Source: Straminergon stramineum (lineage: Eukaryota; Streptophyta; Bryopsida; Hypnales; Calliergonaceae). Taken from it: a DNA stretch of 64,000 nucleotides. The position numbers were made by a program, and so were the translations under genes. Shown here piece by piece: positions 11,560-24,273 of the stretch (positions within the stretch are counted from its first letter, which is position 1; every line of letters starts with the position of its first letter). Below the pieces are notes generated by a model, which searched no databases, had not been told where the DNA came from, and saw nothing but the letters and a program-made list of their open reading frames with translations. The stretch spans positions 34,886,906 through 34,950,905 of the forward strand of contig OY987264.1 in assembly GCA_963920665.1 (NCBI GenBank), given 5' to 3'.

Positions 11560-11800
11560 GACCCCCTTATGGATGGATGGAGGTATGAAGGGTTGTCATT
11601 CCCTGTCCCGGCGATAACTCCACCGCCCTCATCGCTGCTCCCACTCCGCTCCGACGTTCTCCCGCTCCGACCTGTTGGCTCCCCTTCAACCTGCTTGCTC
11701 CCCTTCGACTTCCTCCCACTCGCCCCCCAGATCTCCTCATTTCAATCCTTCCGGATTGCTTCAGACCTGTCTCGGAGGGCGGATCAATCTGCAAGCGGAG
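11560..11800 (+). repeat. Dispersed repeat R4, GC-rich copy
   Basis: Inverted relative to 14205-14410. Shared landmarks read on the minus strand are TGAAGCAAT, GGAAGGATT and AAATGAGGAGAT. This copy keeps many CG dinucleotides, whereas the other has mostly TG/CA at those places. Frames in it (11569-11871 and the reverse) are not credible genes. Confidence 0.6.
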
Positions 11801-13029
11801 ACACAAGTGAAAAGCGTTATAATCCTTGCGAAAAAGGTACAACTGTCAAGCAAGGCAAGCTTGCGCGCTGACCAAACAAAAAAGCATTATCTGCAACTCA
11901 AAGTAGGAATGAAATTGGTTTCGAAGCCTCTAGTGTGAACATCGCCGTTTTTTCTTTTACCGTAGCAGACTGCCGACTACCATGCAGTTTGTCTTCCCAT
12001 ATCGACAAATTGTGTGCACTCTTGCTCAGTCTTTTTTGGGGGATACGCTTCGTTTTTATGTCGACCAATTATGTTTGTTTGAGTACTTGTTAAACTTCAA
12101 TATCAATTGAGAGGAGGGTGTTTGCTTTTGCCGTGTGCATGTTGTTGGAAGTCCAGCACTGACTAGCTCCTGTTCTGAGTAAAGGTCTCATGGATTTTGA
12201 AAGAAAAATGAGATACAACTTGGATTTGGAAGCCATGCTCTTGTAGCCAGTTACGTTTCTGGTCAGGGTTTGTTGCGACTGGATTGTTGGAGCAGTAGAG
12301 ATCTGGAATTGTACATTGATTTCGTTGTATATCTTCAAATCTTACATTGCTATCAAGCTGTTTTGCAGACACGTCCTGCAATGGCTTGTAACAATACTTA
12401 ATATCTGGGCATGTCATTTCGAGTGCCAACACATATTTTATCAAATACGTACAAAAAGCTTAAACAGTGCTAAACAAAATATGCTTCACTTTTGCTAGAA
12501 GAACCATAAATTCAGATCAAAAACACTCTGCTGAGCCAAACCACAACCCAAATCTGATCAATGGTGATGAACAAAAATTCTCTTCACTTCATTTTGAAGC
12601 AACAGTCAATGAATGGAAGTAGTCAACAATAGCATCAATGTACTACTAACATATATTTTGTTAAAATGATGGTATTCATATGCCATTCTTTCATTAATTT
12701 TCTAGGATTGGTATAGATTTTAGATTGTGAGGTTTTAAAGCTAGGAGTGGTAAACATTTTAGACTGCACGGTTTGAAACTAAAAGTGCCAAGTTTGTGGA
12801 ATACCGCCATTTTCACAAAATATTAGTTTACTGGTGATCTTAAACGTGGAGGTGTGAAGGCTAGGGAGAAGCTTGATGTGTCTCACCATGACATCAGCTT
12901 GAAATCGAGCTTTGATGGAGGATCCCGAAAATTGAAGCAACTCTCCTCATTCCTATTAGAACACAATGGGTGCATTGGATTTGAGTCTAACTTGGCATAT
13001 GAGGAAATTTGGTCATTGCACAAGGTTGT
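11801..13029. other. Intergenic DNA, no supported gene
   Basis: Short frames only (up to about 93 codons at 12163-12444, minus), none recognisable. Composition falls from moderate GC near gene 1 to AT-rich by about 12.5 kb. Confidence 0.5.
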
Positions 13030-13033
13030 TTAA

Positions 13034-13989
13034 CCCCTCACTGCCGAAGGGGTCGAAAAGTGTCCTCAAGTAAAATTCAAAGTGTTGTAACTTTTGCATT
13101 CAATGTCTGAATTCAATAAAACTTGTTGGAGAATTTGTGCTCTCTTTTCTAGTTTGTGTGGTAAAATTTTCAGATCAATCCAAGATTTTCTGAATTTTTG
13201 GAAGCCAATTGAAGTTCACAAGTTCAATTTTAATTCTCCAAACTCCATTTGATGGTTGCAACTTCGGGGGCTTGTATCTCCTTCATCCAAAGTTCGTTTT
13301 CAATCAAATTTGTTGGGTTATTTTCCCCTTGAAGTCTACTTATTGTGGTAGAATTTGTATGTCGATTCAGATTTTTTTAATGTTTGGGAGCAATTCGAAG
13401 TTCAAAATCTTGACATTTTTGGATTACAGTGAACTTTGACATCTTGTTTCTTCTTCATACAATGTTTGTTTCCAATAATTTTTCTTGGAAAAGTTGCGCA
13501 TATTAGTCTAGTTTGTGTGTATAAAATTTCATATCAATACAAGAAGTGATGAGTGATTGAGAAGCATTTTAGTAGGAGGTTCAGTTTTTGACGTGTTTTT
13601 TGCAACTTTTCTTGCTATTTTTTGACATTTGAAAGCCATATTGCAGGCACAATGAATCAATTCAATGAAATCTATTTTCATCAATGTGTTTACATGCTGA
13701 TTTTGAATCACTTTCTAGTTTCAAGTTTCTTCATTTGAGTAGATTTAGAAACCGAATTTTGCCTTGAAATGTGTTTTTGGGAAAATTTTAGCATCCTTTT
13801 TCAACACTAAAACATTATAATCTTGCAATCTCTACGGTCAAATGACACCAAATTTGATGCACACTATCTACAAGAAGTGCACTACAAGATCATATGGTTG
13901 AGATATCTATACCTAAGTGAAATTTATATCTATAACACTTCAAAAGGAATGTTGTTTTTGGAGCTGTTTAGACCTTCGGCCATGAGGGT
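13034..13989. mobile_element. TTAA-flanked non-autonomous element D
   Basis: TTAA at 13030-13033 is followed by CCCCTCACTGCCGAAGG. The right end, CCTTCGGCCATGAGGGT, is its near inverse and abuts TTAA at 13990-13993. The family core (ATCTTGCAATCTCTACGGT and CTACAAGATCATATGG) is at about 13818-13900. Three diverged copies of a 170-190 base module (marked by TTGTGTGGTAAAATTTTCAG, with counterparts at about 13341 and 13510) fill the interior. The closest relative is the inverted copy at 49418-50194. Confidence 0.65.
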
Positions 13990-14204
13990 TTAATTGCATG
14001 AAAATGTGCAACTACAGAAGAAAATTGAAAAATTTTAAAGCTAATAAAAAAAATTGGACCATGTGATCACCTACGCAAGATTGGGGACTAAAAAGAATAT
14101 TTTTTCCCCTTAGATTTGTGCATCAACCAAAATCAAATAGCCCTTCACAAGGGCTAGATTTTCTCTAATGGATGACTTTGTGATGGGTTTTGGCTACTTG
14201 AAGA

Positions 14205-14410
14205 TTAATTCTCCCTCCAAGCTAGGTTTGAAGCAATTTGGAAGGATTCAAATGAGGAGATTTGGAGGGGAGTGGGAGCAAGTTGGAGGGGAGCAAGCAA
14301 GTTGTAATGGGGCAACAATAAAGGTAGTGGAAATATTGCTCCTAGCAACAATAGGACAAGGAATGGTAATACTTCATCCCCACATCCATCCAAGGATGGG
14401 ACAATGAAGG
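14205..14410 (-). repeat. Dispersed repeat R4, CpG-decayed copy
   Basis: Inverse of 11560-11800. Aligned positions repeatedly show CG in the other copy and TG or CA here (for example CAATCCGGAAGG there against CAATTTGGAAGG here), as expected from deamination of methylated cytosines. Confidence 0.6.
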
Positions 14411-15209
14411 GGTCCTAGCCTATGGTAAGGTGAAGGCACTCATAACTGATCAAATAAGAAATTTTAGACATAATTTAGAGTAGTGCAAGGTGAAGCAAAT
14501 ATTTTTAGAGGTGCAACAACAAGAAATATGGAGATTGCAAAAAATTTGATTATTTTATCGCTTGAATTAAAATTATTATGAATTTTGAAAGCCAAAAGTT
14601 GGTCTAAATGTATGTCCAATGTCTAGAGTTATCCAAAACTACTTACTTAGAGTCACTCAAAGTGAAGGACATGTGTCATGGCACTTTGGTACCTAGAAAT
14701 GCCATAGCATGCAAGATGAGGGACATGTGTCATTTTTTGAAAAATAAAAAAGAGTCCCAACCTCTCTTGAAATTTGAGACACCCTATTGATTGCCAATGG
14801 AGCACTAGTTAGTAGTGGGTGGCTTCACCTTAAACCCCAAGGCATGAATTATTCATGGGATTATGCCTTGAGGAAAACATTAATCTTTAAAAGAGATGTT
14901 ATATATGTGCCTAGTCAAATTTCATTAGTTTCTTATGCTATCAATTTCATATAGTATTATATATATAAAAGAAATTTATCTTCACTTTTTAATAATATAA
15001 AAATGTCATAATGAGTTTTCTATTCTTTTGTCATTTTCATTTTTCTATAAAAAAATCATGGAAATTACAAAATTGATTAAGATACTAGTATGAAATTTGG
15101 AAAAAAAAAAAAAAGGAAATCATAGTAACAAACATCATGGTGTATTTGATGTGCTTCTTGCACTCAAACCAAAAGAAATTCAATAGAAAAAATTCCCAAA
15201 GTGGCATAT
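14411..15209. other. Intergenic DNA, nothing recognised
   Basis: AT-rich, no supported gene, RNA or repeat boundary. Confidence 0.5.
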
Positions 15210-15213
15210 TTAA

Positions 15214-16139
15214 CCCCTAAAGTTCCAAACATGGTTTTTTGGCATTATAGATATTTTGGGCAACTCACTATAAGTGGCAATTTCCATTTTTTGGGGGAAA
15301 TTTTCACACAACATGTGCCCGAGGAGTAGCTTTAAGGCCCTATAATTTTCATAACTTTTGGCTACATGGTTAAAAAGTTATTGTATGATATGTAGTTTCT
15401 TTCCCAACTTGGGCAGCTCGGGCAGATCAGAAAAAATTACTTTTGTCATAATTAAAAATTGAAAATTGATTTTCTAGATTACAATATATGTGGAAAGCTT
15501 TGAATCATTCCATTTTGATCAATGAGGTGAAAGTTATGAGGAGTTCTAGTTTGTAGTCAGTTTTGGATTCTCTACTCTAAAATAAACTTTGAAGTCCTTT
15601 ATAATTCAATTTTCAATATTTTTTGAAAAAAAATAAAATCATAGGATGTAGATTGTTTATTACAACATTACAACCATTGGGATTGTCATTTTTCAAATCC
15701 ATATCAAAACTCTTAACAATTTAGTATTTTGAACCATTATCTACTTCTTTCTATGTACTATTTTTTTCCTATATGTTGTACAATTCCAAACAATTAGAAT
15801 TTTTTTTAAACTTGTAGCTAATTTTCCTTGAAGAATGAATTAAAAGAGACACATGCCATTTTGGACATTTTTTCAGACAAATGTGACCTTGTAAAGATCA
15901 GCTGCGCGGTTTTTCGCCGGGACAAAAAAAGGATTTTTGTCAATTTAAACACTAATATCTTGCAATCTACATGGTGGAAATTTATGAAATTTTTTCCACA
16001 TGTTCTCCAACTAGATTACTACACGATCCTATGGTTACATGTGTCCAAAAATGTTGTTTTTTCTAAAATTTGGTTCTTGTACTAGAAATGGCAATTTGGA
16101 AGCATTTTTGGTGAAAACATAGTCAAAAACCTTCAGGGG
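15214..16139 (+). mobile_element. TTAA-flanked non-autonomous element A
   Basis: TTAA at 15210-15213 precedes CCCCTAAAGTTCC, and the right end CCTTCAGGGG abuts TTAA at 16140-16143. Internal sequence is closely similar to 18059-19004 (for example ACACAACATGTGCCCGAGG and AGTTATTGTATGATATGTAG) and to 39063-40016 in reverse. The core AATATCTTGCAATCTACATGG is at about 15955. Size is 926 bases, with no transposase. Confidence 0.75.
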
Positions 16140-16143
16140 TTAA

Positions 16144-18054
16144 AGCTTTCAAAATGTTACCTTCAAAGTGTCACAAAAATTACAATTTTAACCATATATT
16201 TAAAAATATTGAATTGTAGATTATTGGATCTATATTTTTTTAGTTAAGCTTTAAAGCATTCAAAATTAAGAAGTATGTGAAAGTTGAAGTTTGACTTTAA
16301 GATGTTGTTTGAGCTTATAAGGTCCTTCAATAAGGGTTAAAATGGATAACTTGACTTTTATTTGGGTTTATTCAGGGGGGGTCAAACAACTTGCATGTAA
16401 TTCATCAATCTAGAATTGATTCAAAGGCACCCAATCTAAAATCAACATGTGGCTAGGGGGTATCATTTCATTTGCACACAAGTCTAAGTGAAGTGAGCAT
16501 GTAGGATCCTAGAATGTTGGTAGAGATGCTTTTAGGAATGTTTCAAATGTAACATTTTTCTTTGAGGATCTACATATCATTTGTATAACCATGCAATGGT
16601 CCTCACCTAAAAGTAGGATGACAGAATCAGGTAGCTAGTGGAAAGAAGCTAGCTTACTTTGTGGCATCCAAGCTTGAGATAAATTGGCAAACCAATGGTT
16701 GGAGAGAACCATCCATTAGTTCATTGTTAGCTAGTGGAATTGGGAAAACAACTAGTTGCAATTTGAAAACATTGAAAAAAAATTAGTGAAAAAGTCTACA
16801 AAATTTGTGTAGGACCAAAAAATAGAGGAAAAAATGGATTTGGTACTTGAAGAAATGGTTCTATATGGGAATTTAGAAAAATAACTAGTAAAATTCAAAA
16901 AAATATCTCAAACGTTGTAGGAGATTGACAAACACCTACAACGTCACATTGTGATATTTGTTGAATAGTTATTTTCTCACAATATAGACAAGGGTGGAGT
17001 AGGGTAATTTGGGCTATTTGGGCAATCCAAATAGAGGATTGGGTAGCTTAAGCAATCCTGAAGAAGATTACTAGAAATTTTATTTTCTTGGTTTGTCACC
17101 ATTTTGACATTTTTGACACTCTTTTCAACATTCTTTTTGATGTATTAGGTTTGACATTTTTTGACATATCTTTCCACCCTCTAGTGTCAAAAAATGAGAT
17201 TATTTTCAACATTTTTTGGGACATATATCATGTTAAAAACAACATCCACTTTGGGTAGTGTGAGATTTACTTGGTCATTTTGAAATTCAAAAGATGATAA
17301 TGGGGACAATGGAAACATAATATGGTAAAGAATTCCTTAGCCTAAAAACACCTATTATAGTCTTAAAGAATAGTTAATTGTAGCTAACTCTCTAAATTTT
17401 TTGGTTAATTTGGAAAAATGTATTCATCTAAAATATTTTATTTCTTCCTTTTTATGTAGTATGTTTCATATGTTCAATATCCCCTCATAAACGTTTGCCA
17501 AACCATTTCAGAAAATGGACTGACCAAGGCTATTAAATATTAAAATAAAAAATCTAATGACATGGCAGGGGCCCAAATAGATGAATATATACATATGTAA
17601 ATATGGACATGTATAGAAATACATATGCAAGTACAAATATGTATAATTGTTGACAAGGATGCAAATTATGCCATATATGGCCATTTTTGTTAAATTGAGA
17701 CACAAGTGCATATTTTGAGACTTCAACCCTATAGTGTTAGAAATGCTTTTGAAACAAAACCCAAGGAATTTCCTAGTGGTGGTTCTTTAATAAAAGAAAG
17801 GTCAATTAGTTTATCATTTTGTATCTAAAGTCACCTTTAACATAGGATACTCACTCACTTTAATAATTAAAAAAATAAAAGATTAATTTCATTAATTGGT
17901 TCAAGAAATGTGTAATCAATTTCTAGCCTATTCTAGTATTCAGTTCAATTTCCATGGATGCAGACACACAACATGACGTCACAATCATATACTAGAATTC
18001 TAATGTCAATTTGTCAAAGGCATGTCAAATAGTTACGGCTCTTGTTCTATCAAC
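16144..18054. other. Intergenic DNA, no supported gene
   Basis: AT-rich. At about 16321-16337 the sequence GGTCCTTCAATAAGGG followed by TTAA looks like an isolated right terminus of the TTAA family, with no left partner that I could place. A minus-strand frame at 17508-17726 is Tyr/Leu/Ile-rich low-complexity translation and not a gene. Confidence 0.5.
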
Positions 18055-18058
18055 TTAA

Positions 18059-19004
18059 CCCCTAAAGGACCAAACGGCATTTTTTGTCAACATAGCGATT
18101 TTGGGTAGCTCACTACAAATGGGAATTTTATTCTTTTTCTTTCAAATTTTCACACAACATGTGCCTGAGGAGTAGCTTTAAGGCTCAACAATTTTCATAA
18201 CATTTGAAGACATGGTTAAAAAGTTATTGTATGATATGTAGTTTTCATTGCTCGGTGGGCAACTCGGGCATCAAAAAAAACTTCTTTGAAAATCATTTTT
18301 TTCTTAAATAAAAATTTGAAATTGATTTTCTAAATTTATATATACATAGAAAGCTTTGAAACATTCCATTTTGATTTGTGAGATGAAAGTTATGAAGAGT
18401 TTTAGTTGTGGATAGTTTGTGGATAGTTATGGAATCTCCACTATAAAATAAATTTTGAAGACCTTTATTTAACTCAATTTTTAATATTTTTGGAAAAATA
18501 TAAAAATATTAGTTGTATATTGTTTTTGTACAAAATTACAACCATTGGGATTGGCATTTTTCAATTCCATAAATAAATTGTTAACAATTTAGTATTTTGA
18601 ATCATTCTCTACTTCTTTCTACTTACTAATTTTTTCCTATATGTTGTACAATTCCAAATGATCTAAACTTTTTCAAGCATGTGGAAAACTTGCCTTGAAA
18701 AATGAATCCAAAGATTTAAAACCATTTTGGACATTTTTTCATAATGATTTGACCTTTTGAAGTGCACTTGCCCGGGTTTTTACAGGGCCAAAAAATGACT
18801 TTTTGTCAATTTAAATGCTAATATCTTGCAATCTACATGGTGGAAATTTCTGAAATTTTTTCTACATCTTCTCAAACCAACGTACTACAAGATCTTATGG
18901 TCACATGTGTCCAAAAATGTATTTTTTCTAAAATTCGGTACTTGTACTAGAAATGACAGTTTTGGAGCATTTTTGGTGAAAACATAGTCAAATACATTTA
19001 GGGG
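18059..19004 (+). mobile_element. TTAA-flanked non-autonomous element B
   Basis: TTAA at 18055-18058 precedes CCCCTAAAGGACCAAACGG, and the right end ACATTTAGGGG abuts TTAA at 19005-19008. It is collinear with element A over nearly its whole length and inverted relative to 39063-40016. The core AATATCTTGCAATCTACATGG is at about 18821 and CTACAAGATCTTATGG about 60 bases later. Size is 946 bases, non-coding. Confidence 0.8.
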
Positions 19005-19009
19005 TTAAT

Positions 19010-20870
19010 CATCCCATATTTAATATATAAATATTGCCACATACATACAATTGCAATTCTTTAATTACTTATTCAATTTAATCCATTGTCAATTGGTCCA
19101 ATCTCTAATTAATTAACCTAATAACTACAAATGCAATTATGCAAAATCACAACTCAATAACATCAATTTGTCTCAGTTATGCAAAGTATGCAAAATTTAA
19201 GGTTCATTCCTCTGAATTATGCTCCAATCAATTAGACACAGCTTCTTTCTTTCTCCAATTCCATCCACAACCAACAACAAGTCAATTGGTCCATTTTCCC
19301 ACACATTAGAGTCTCACAGTCTATATAAGTTCACTATTTTGTCAATTTGACTAGGTACTTTAACAATATGGAAAAACTATAAACTATTCCTAATTGATCA
19401 TAATTAATGTCAAATTGTCAAGCACTTGGCTACTATATACTCTAATTGTCAATTGGCTAGTCCTACTTTAATTCCAAGTTGTTAATCCAAACTTAAGTAA
19501 TATTCTATCACTACACTATATCAAGTTGACTAATTGACATCTCAACTACCAACAACAACAAGATTATCACTTAAATATACTTAGATAATTTGCCAAATAT
19601 CCTCCAAGTATTTAGTCTCCTCACCTGCATGTCAATTTGTCCATTGTTCACATAATCATAAATCACATCAATGGTTAACTTCTTAACTCCAAATTATCTC
19701 TCATAGACAATTAGACTACAAAGACAACCAATTTGACATATGCATACCCTTTGGCAATTAGACTAATTAATTCATAAATTTCTCCCAATCATTGGCAATC
19801 CAATATTTATAAAACTTCACGGACTATTCATGTTCTACAACTCTCTTGATTACTTAATTGACCATATTTATGATCAAACAAATTTAGCCTTATCCCGACT
19901 TACAAAATTATTTGTCTAATTGATTTAATTTCCAACTTTTAAGAAATACCAATCGTTGGTAATTTTGATTACTTTCTTTCACAGACGATTAGACAATATA
20001 TAGGTACCAATAAAATTGGTCACCATTTTAACTTCTACGACTACAATCATTGTCTAATTGACTCCAAAATTACCACTCTCTTATCTATAACTCAAGAATT
20101 GTTTCCTTCATTGTAGCATTGTCTATTTGACATAAAATTGATATAACATATCACACTTAACCTAGCTTTTACTCAGCTTAGCTAATAGACAAAATACTTA
20201 AATGAAATCATTTCCATCACTGGCTTAATTAAGACCTTATTAAGATTGCGGAATTTCACTCAACCATCCTCTTGTAGCAAGACTATTGGATTTAAAAACA
20301 AAAGAATGAACAACACCAATCCCTGGCTAATGTCCTACACGTAAGAAAACGCCAATCTCTGGCTAAATTAACAACTTGTCATACTCTTGCAGACACCTCT
20401 CTGGTGGAAAATGAAGAAGACAATTTGTCTTCCATACAGCTCGCTACAATTAGACAAAATACAAAGAACCAAAGCCACTCACTAGCTTGCTAAGCAAGTT
20501 AACTCTCTCACAAATTCTTGCCATCATGTAATAGAACAAGACAACTTGACAAGCTCACGACTATTAGACAAACAAAAAGAATACTAAACAATTGCCAATC
20601 CTTGGCTAAGTTGAAGAATACTACAGAACACCAATCATTGGCTACTCAAACAAAATGAAAGAAAGCCAATCATTGGCTACACACTTGAATAGAGGACTAA
20701 ACAATTGTATTAAACTTGAAGGAATGCACAAGTACAATTGACAAAGGCAAGCAATCGCTACAAACGCCAAAAGAGAGAAAAATCACAATTGATTAAGCAT
20801 ATACTTTTTGTCGCAAGACGGAAACTTGGAACAAATTGAGTTAGTATAAAAAAAACTACTGTAGTGTTGA
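19010..20870. other. G-poor tract with recurrent GTCAATT and CCAAT..TTGGCTA motifs
   Basis: The plus strand is markedly poor in G here. Variants of GTCAATTTG/GACAATTAG, with their complements TTGTCTAATTG and AATTGAC, recur dozens of times between about 19085 and 20600. Between about 19946 and 20680 the near-palindrome CCAATCnnTGGCTA recurs at least six times at irregular spacing. There is no long open frame. It is not a simple tandem repeat. I cannot assign it to a class. Confidence 0.5.
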
Positions 20871-21651
20871 ATTTTTCATTTTTTTGGTTAGACAAACGGA
20901 TTTAGAATCCGCTTAGCTTAATTATCATAGTTAGGTTGAAGAAACGGACCAGGTAGTCTATAACCGGACCAAAGTCAATTCCGAAATTGAATTCAAAATT
21001 GAAGTGCAATCCAAAATGAAATCCACAATTGACATGAAATCCGGATTTGATCCGGAATTGATCTAGAATCCGAATGGAATCCGGAATTGATTCAAGCAAC
21101 AGTGACGATGATCCGCCTCCACAAGTGAAGCGGAAGATTCAAATCCAGGCAGTAGTCAAGATGACTCCGGCAAGGGCACCTGTCTAGGCACTAGTGAATC
21201 TAGGTGGCAGCAGTCAGAAGAAGGTGCAGAAAGCTAAGTAGTTAGGTTTCAATTAGTTAGGATTTGAATTTTAATTCTAAATCGGGTTTCCAAACTTGGT
21301 CTTGGGTTCTAGATTTTTAGGATCCACCTACTTTCCAGATTTCTTGAGAGGTCTGTGGTTGGTCGCCCGGATTTGCGGGTGACTTTTTGCCTTTGGATTT
21401 TTGAGTTTTAAAGGGAGGGCAGGACTGTTGACTTTTCATTCCATCCTAGCACTTATAGTTGTTATTTTGTTCTCATTTCTTTAATATGAGCCACCAAGTA
21501 GATATTCAGAAATTGATCTGTGTATATCTAGCTTTGTTATTTCTACTTGTAAGAGCATTGAAGTGTAAGAGGGAGAGAGGAAAGGAGGAATCCGGATCTT
21601 AGGTGACCAACTTTGATTTGGAGGGAATGCATTAGAAAAAATTTCAACCCT

Positions 21652-21678
21652 CAAAGGGGTTGCTCCCCTTTGAGAAGT
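21652..21678. repeat. Short perfect hairpin
   Basis: CTCAAAGGGG is followed after five bases by CCCCTTTGAG. A third, direct copy of the second arm (CCCCTTTGAGG) occurs about 30 bases later. It lies within the retroelement-like stretch. Transcribed, it could fold, but there is no T-run to suggest a terminator. Confidence 0.6.
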
Positions 21679-21719
21679 TCCACTTAGAGGAACGCACAAC
21701 CCCTTTGAGGAATAGTAGT

Positions 21720-21747
21720 CACTATTCATCATCAATGATGAATAGTG
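21720..21747. repeat. Perfect 12-base palindrome arms with 4-base loop
   Basis: CACTATTCATCA, loop TCAA, then TGATGAATAGTG: a perfect 12-base inverted repeat about 40 bases after the previous hairpin. Confidence 0.8.
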
Positions 21748-22900
21748 CTACAATAAATAAAAAATTAATATTTAAAAATATGAAAATAATATAAAAGAAT
21801 AAAAATAATATTAAAAATAATATTAAAATAGTAATAGCAATCTAACGTGATCGCACTAATGCCACATCAGATCTCAAAAAATTTTAATTTTTGATTTTCT
21901 TAAGTTTTAAGTTTTAATTGTTTTTTTTAATTATTTTTTCAATTATTGATGTGAATGAGGCTCTACACCACGTGAACGAGGCTCTGCAGTTCATTAGCTA
22001 GAGAAAAAAATTAAAAAATAATTTTTTTTTTTTTTTTTTAATATTTTTTCCGGCCATTGTTCCCTATTGTTCCCTGTTGTACGGGACTCACAGCTCCTTA
22101 GAGGGTTCATATTTTTTCTAATGTTTGTGACATAGTTTAGGCTTGTGAATACAGTCTTGTGTGTCGTGCCTTTAAAACACTAGAATGGAAATCCGGCAAG
22201 GAGTGGTTTGGATGCGAGTCCGGAATACCAAGGAGGGTTCCATACGGAGATAAACAACTGCCAACAAAAAAAATCCCCACTCCACTCTTCGAAAGGTCTA
22301 CCAACCCTAGGATCAAGTCTAGTGAACAATTAACAGTCCCCCGTCGGTTCTGGTTGTTGTTGATTTGTCATTGTAGTGGAAAGGGTTGGTTACGACCCTG
22401 AGTGCCTTGCCTTCCGGATTGGCCATCTAGGAAGTTGTGGAGGTACTTCTGGGCCTAGACTATTACAGCACATGATTATGGGAGTTTTGTGTAGTTAGTG
22501 AGAGAAGAGAGTGTGAGGAAAACGAGTGGTGAGTCCCTACCCCTCTACAAAATCAAAAGTAGACCCTTTGAGGGTAAAACAAAGGAATAGAAAACCAATG
22601 TACTTGAGAGAAGACGGAACCGGATTCTAGAAAGGAGTAGATCTCGAATAGATTTTGGAAAGATAGAGATCCGGAAGAGAGAAAGTAAATGGACGGATTG
22701 GTTAAGTCGATAATATGGCTAATCTCGGCTTGTAGCAACATACTAGTATCCCTTGGGACAATATTTCTAGTCATTTTACGACGTTTTGGTGTTGTAAGGA
22801 TACTTACGCTCCTCCGTGCTTACGACACTTGCTTTGTGGTAACTAACTCACAGTTAACTGCAATGTCTATTTGTCTAGTTGCTTTGATCCCAAGTTAACC

Positions 22901-23541
22901 CTAACTTCTTATCCGGTTGTGTAATGGTCCTTTTCATATTGGTGTATCAATTAGACCTATTTCGCATTCTAATGAGTTGTAAAGCTATCTTAGTTGGTCC
23001 ACCAATCTTTTACTTTCAAAAATTTTAAAAAGTAACTTGAAAAGTATGTCTACAAGCCTCGCTATTGGAGACCTCTATTCTAATGAATCAAAGATTTATG
23101 AACAAATCAACATTTCAACAATCAAAAGTTTATAAATGTATTAACATACTAAAGTCTCAATTTACTAAAATTTCTCAAAACTAAACACTTATTATCATCT
23201 ATATGTAGGTTCAAGGATAATATGAGATTGCAAGTTGCCTCACTTTAACGAATATTTTCTTTTATTGAATCCAAAAGCCCCAAGGGTTTGGGACTAATCA
23301 CAAATGTGATGTAAAATATAATTTACATGAAAATTTTGAAGTTTACATCAAAGAAGACAATGTGGAGCATGAAGAGTAGAAAATATTTATATTTCAAAAC
23401 TATTTGTAGATTTGCTTCAAATGAGTTGTGAAGCCTTAACTTCAAAAATTCATTGATGATATAATTTCTCTCTTTAATATTTGAAAATTTCTACAATTAG
23501 TCAAATTTTTCATTTTAATTAATTTGTGAAAAAATTTAAAA
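22901..23541. other. Intergenic DNA, nothing recognised
   Basis: AT-rich sequence with no gene or clear repeat boundary. Confidence 0.5.
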
Positions 23542-24273
23542 GGGTCATTGCAAGAAAGACTTGTTGTTTTTGTTCCACTTTGGCCTATTTTTAGCTAGTA
23601 CTCCCAATACTATGATCTTTTGGAAAAAATTTAAGAACAAAAGAAAATAAGGATAATTAGTATAACAATAAAAATAGCAATCACCAAATTTTTAGACCTA
23701 ATAGAAATCTAGGTCAAAAGTTATATACAAAATAGAGTGAGATGAAATTTTGAAGAAAACAGACACTTTGACATTTTAATTTTTTTAATAGGGAAAACAA
23801 TTCACAAAGAAACTAAACATTTTCCATTTGGGAAGACTCCATGTTGAAGAGATTTCACTAAAAAAATGATCTTGAAACCATCTTCAATGTTCAAAAGTGT
23901 GTGCACAAAAGAGCCCTATTTGTACAAACATGGAAGATATAAAATACAATATTTTTAGACACCCCTTGATAGAAACATGCCCATCTATTGTGGTAGTAGA
24001 TCTCTAAAATTTCTGCTCTAGATCATTAAATTTGGATACTCCATAGTACTAAATCCCCTTAAAACTCAAAACATGACATATTATTTTAATTAATTTTTAA
24101 ATATAAAATATTTTTATAATTTACAAAAAAAGGGATACCAAAATACTCAAGATAGACACACACAATAAAAGTTTCGAGCTCCTATGAATCATGCTTCAAA
24201 AGTTATCACAAGCAAAAGCTCTAACACTCTCTAGGTGACAAATAATCAATAGTGGTATTTCTTGCAACAACCC
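23542..24273. mobile_element. Fold-back element, GGGTCATTGCAAGAAA family, copy 2
   Basis: The left end is GGGTCATTGCAAGAAAG and the right end, TTTCTTGCAACAACCC, is its near inverse. AAAA flanks both ends, compatible with a 3-4 bp duplication. The interior is shared with copies at 3687-4433 and 27115-27980 (for example the GTACAAACATGGAAGATATAAAA segment). Size is 732 bases, non-coding. Confidence 0.7.

Larger units (their letters stand above)
20880..22900 (+). mobile_element. Probable decayed LTR-retroelement remnant
   Basis: Composition shifts to moderate GC. From about 20980 to 21090 degenerate copies of AATCCGGAATTGA recur. A short plus-strand frame at about 21070-21178 encodes an Asp-Ser-rich then Lys-rich segment (SNSDDDPPPQVKRKI), plausible as a polyprotein tail but too short to identify. 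What follows (AAGGGAGGGCAGGACTGTTG at about 21410, ATGAGCCACC, GTGTATATC) has the general look of a plant LTR. I could not define paired LTRs, a primer-binding site or any pol domain, so this is a weak call. Confidence 0.3.

Noticed and set aside
21481..22401. Host gene at 21.5-22.4 kb
   Set aside because: Frames are short and low in recognisable motifs, and the surroundings look like LTR sequence.
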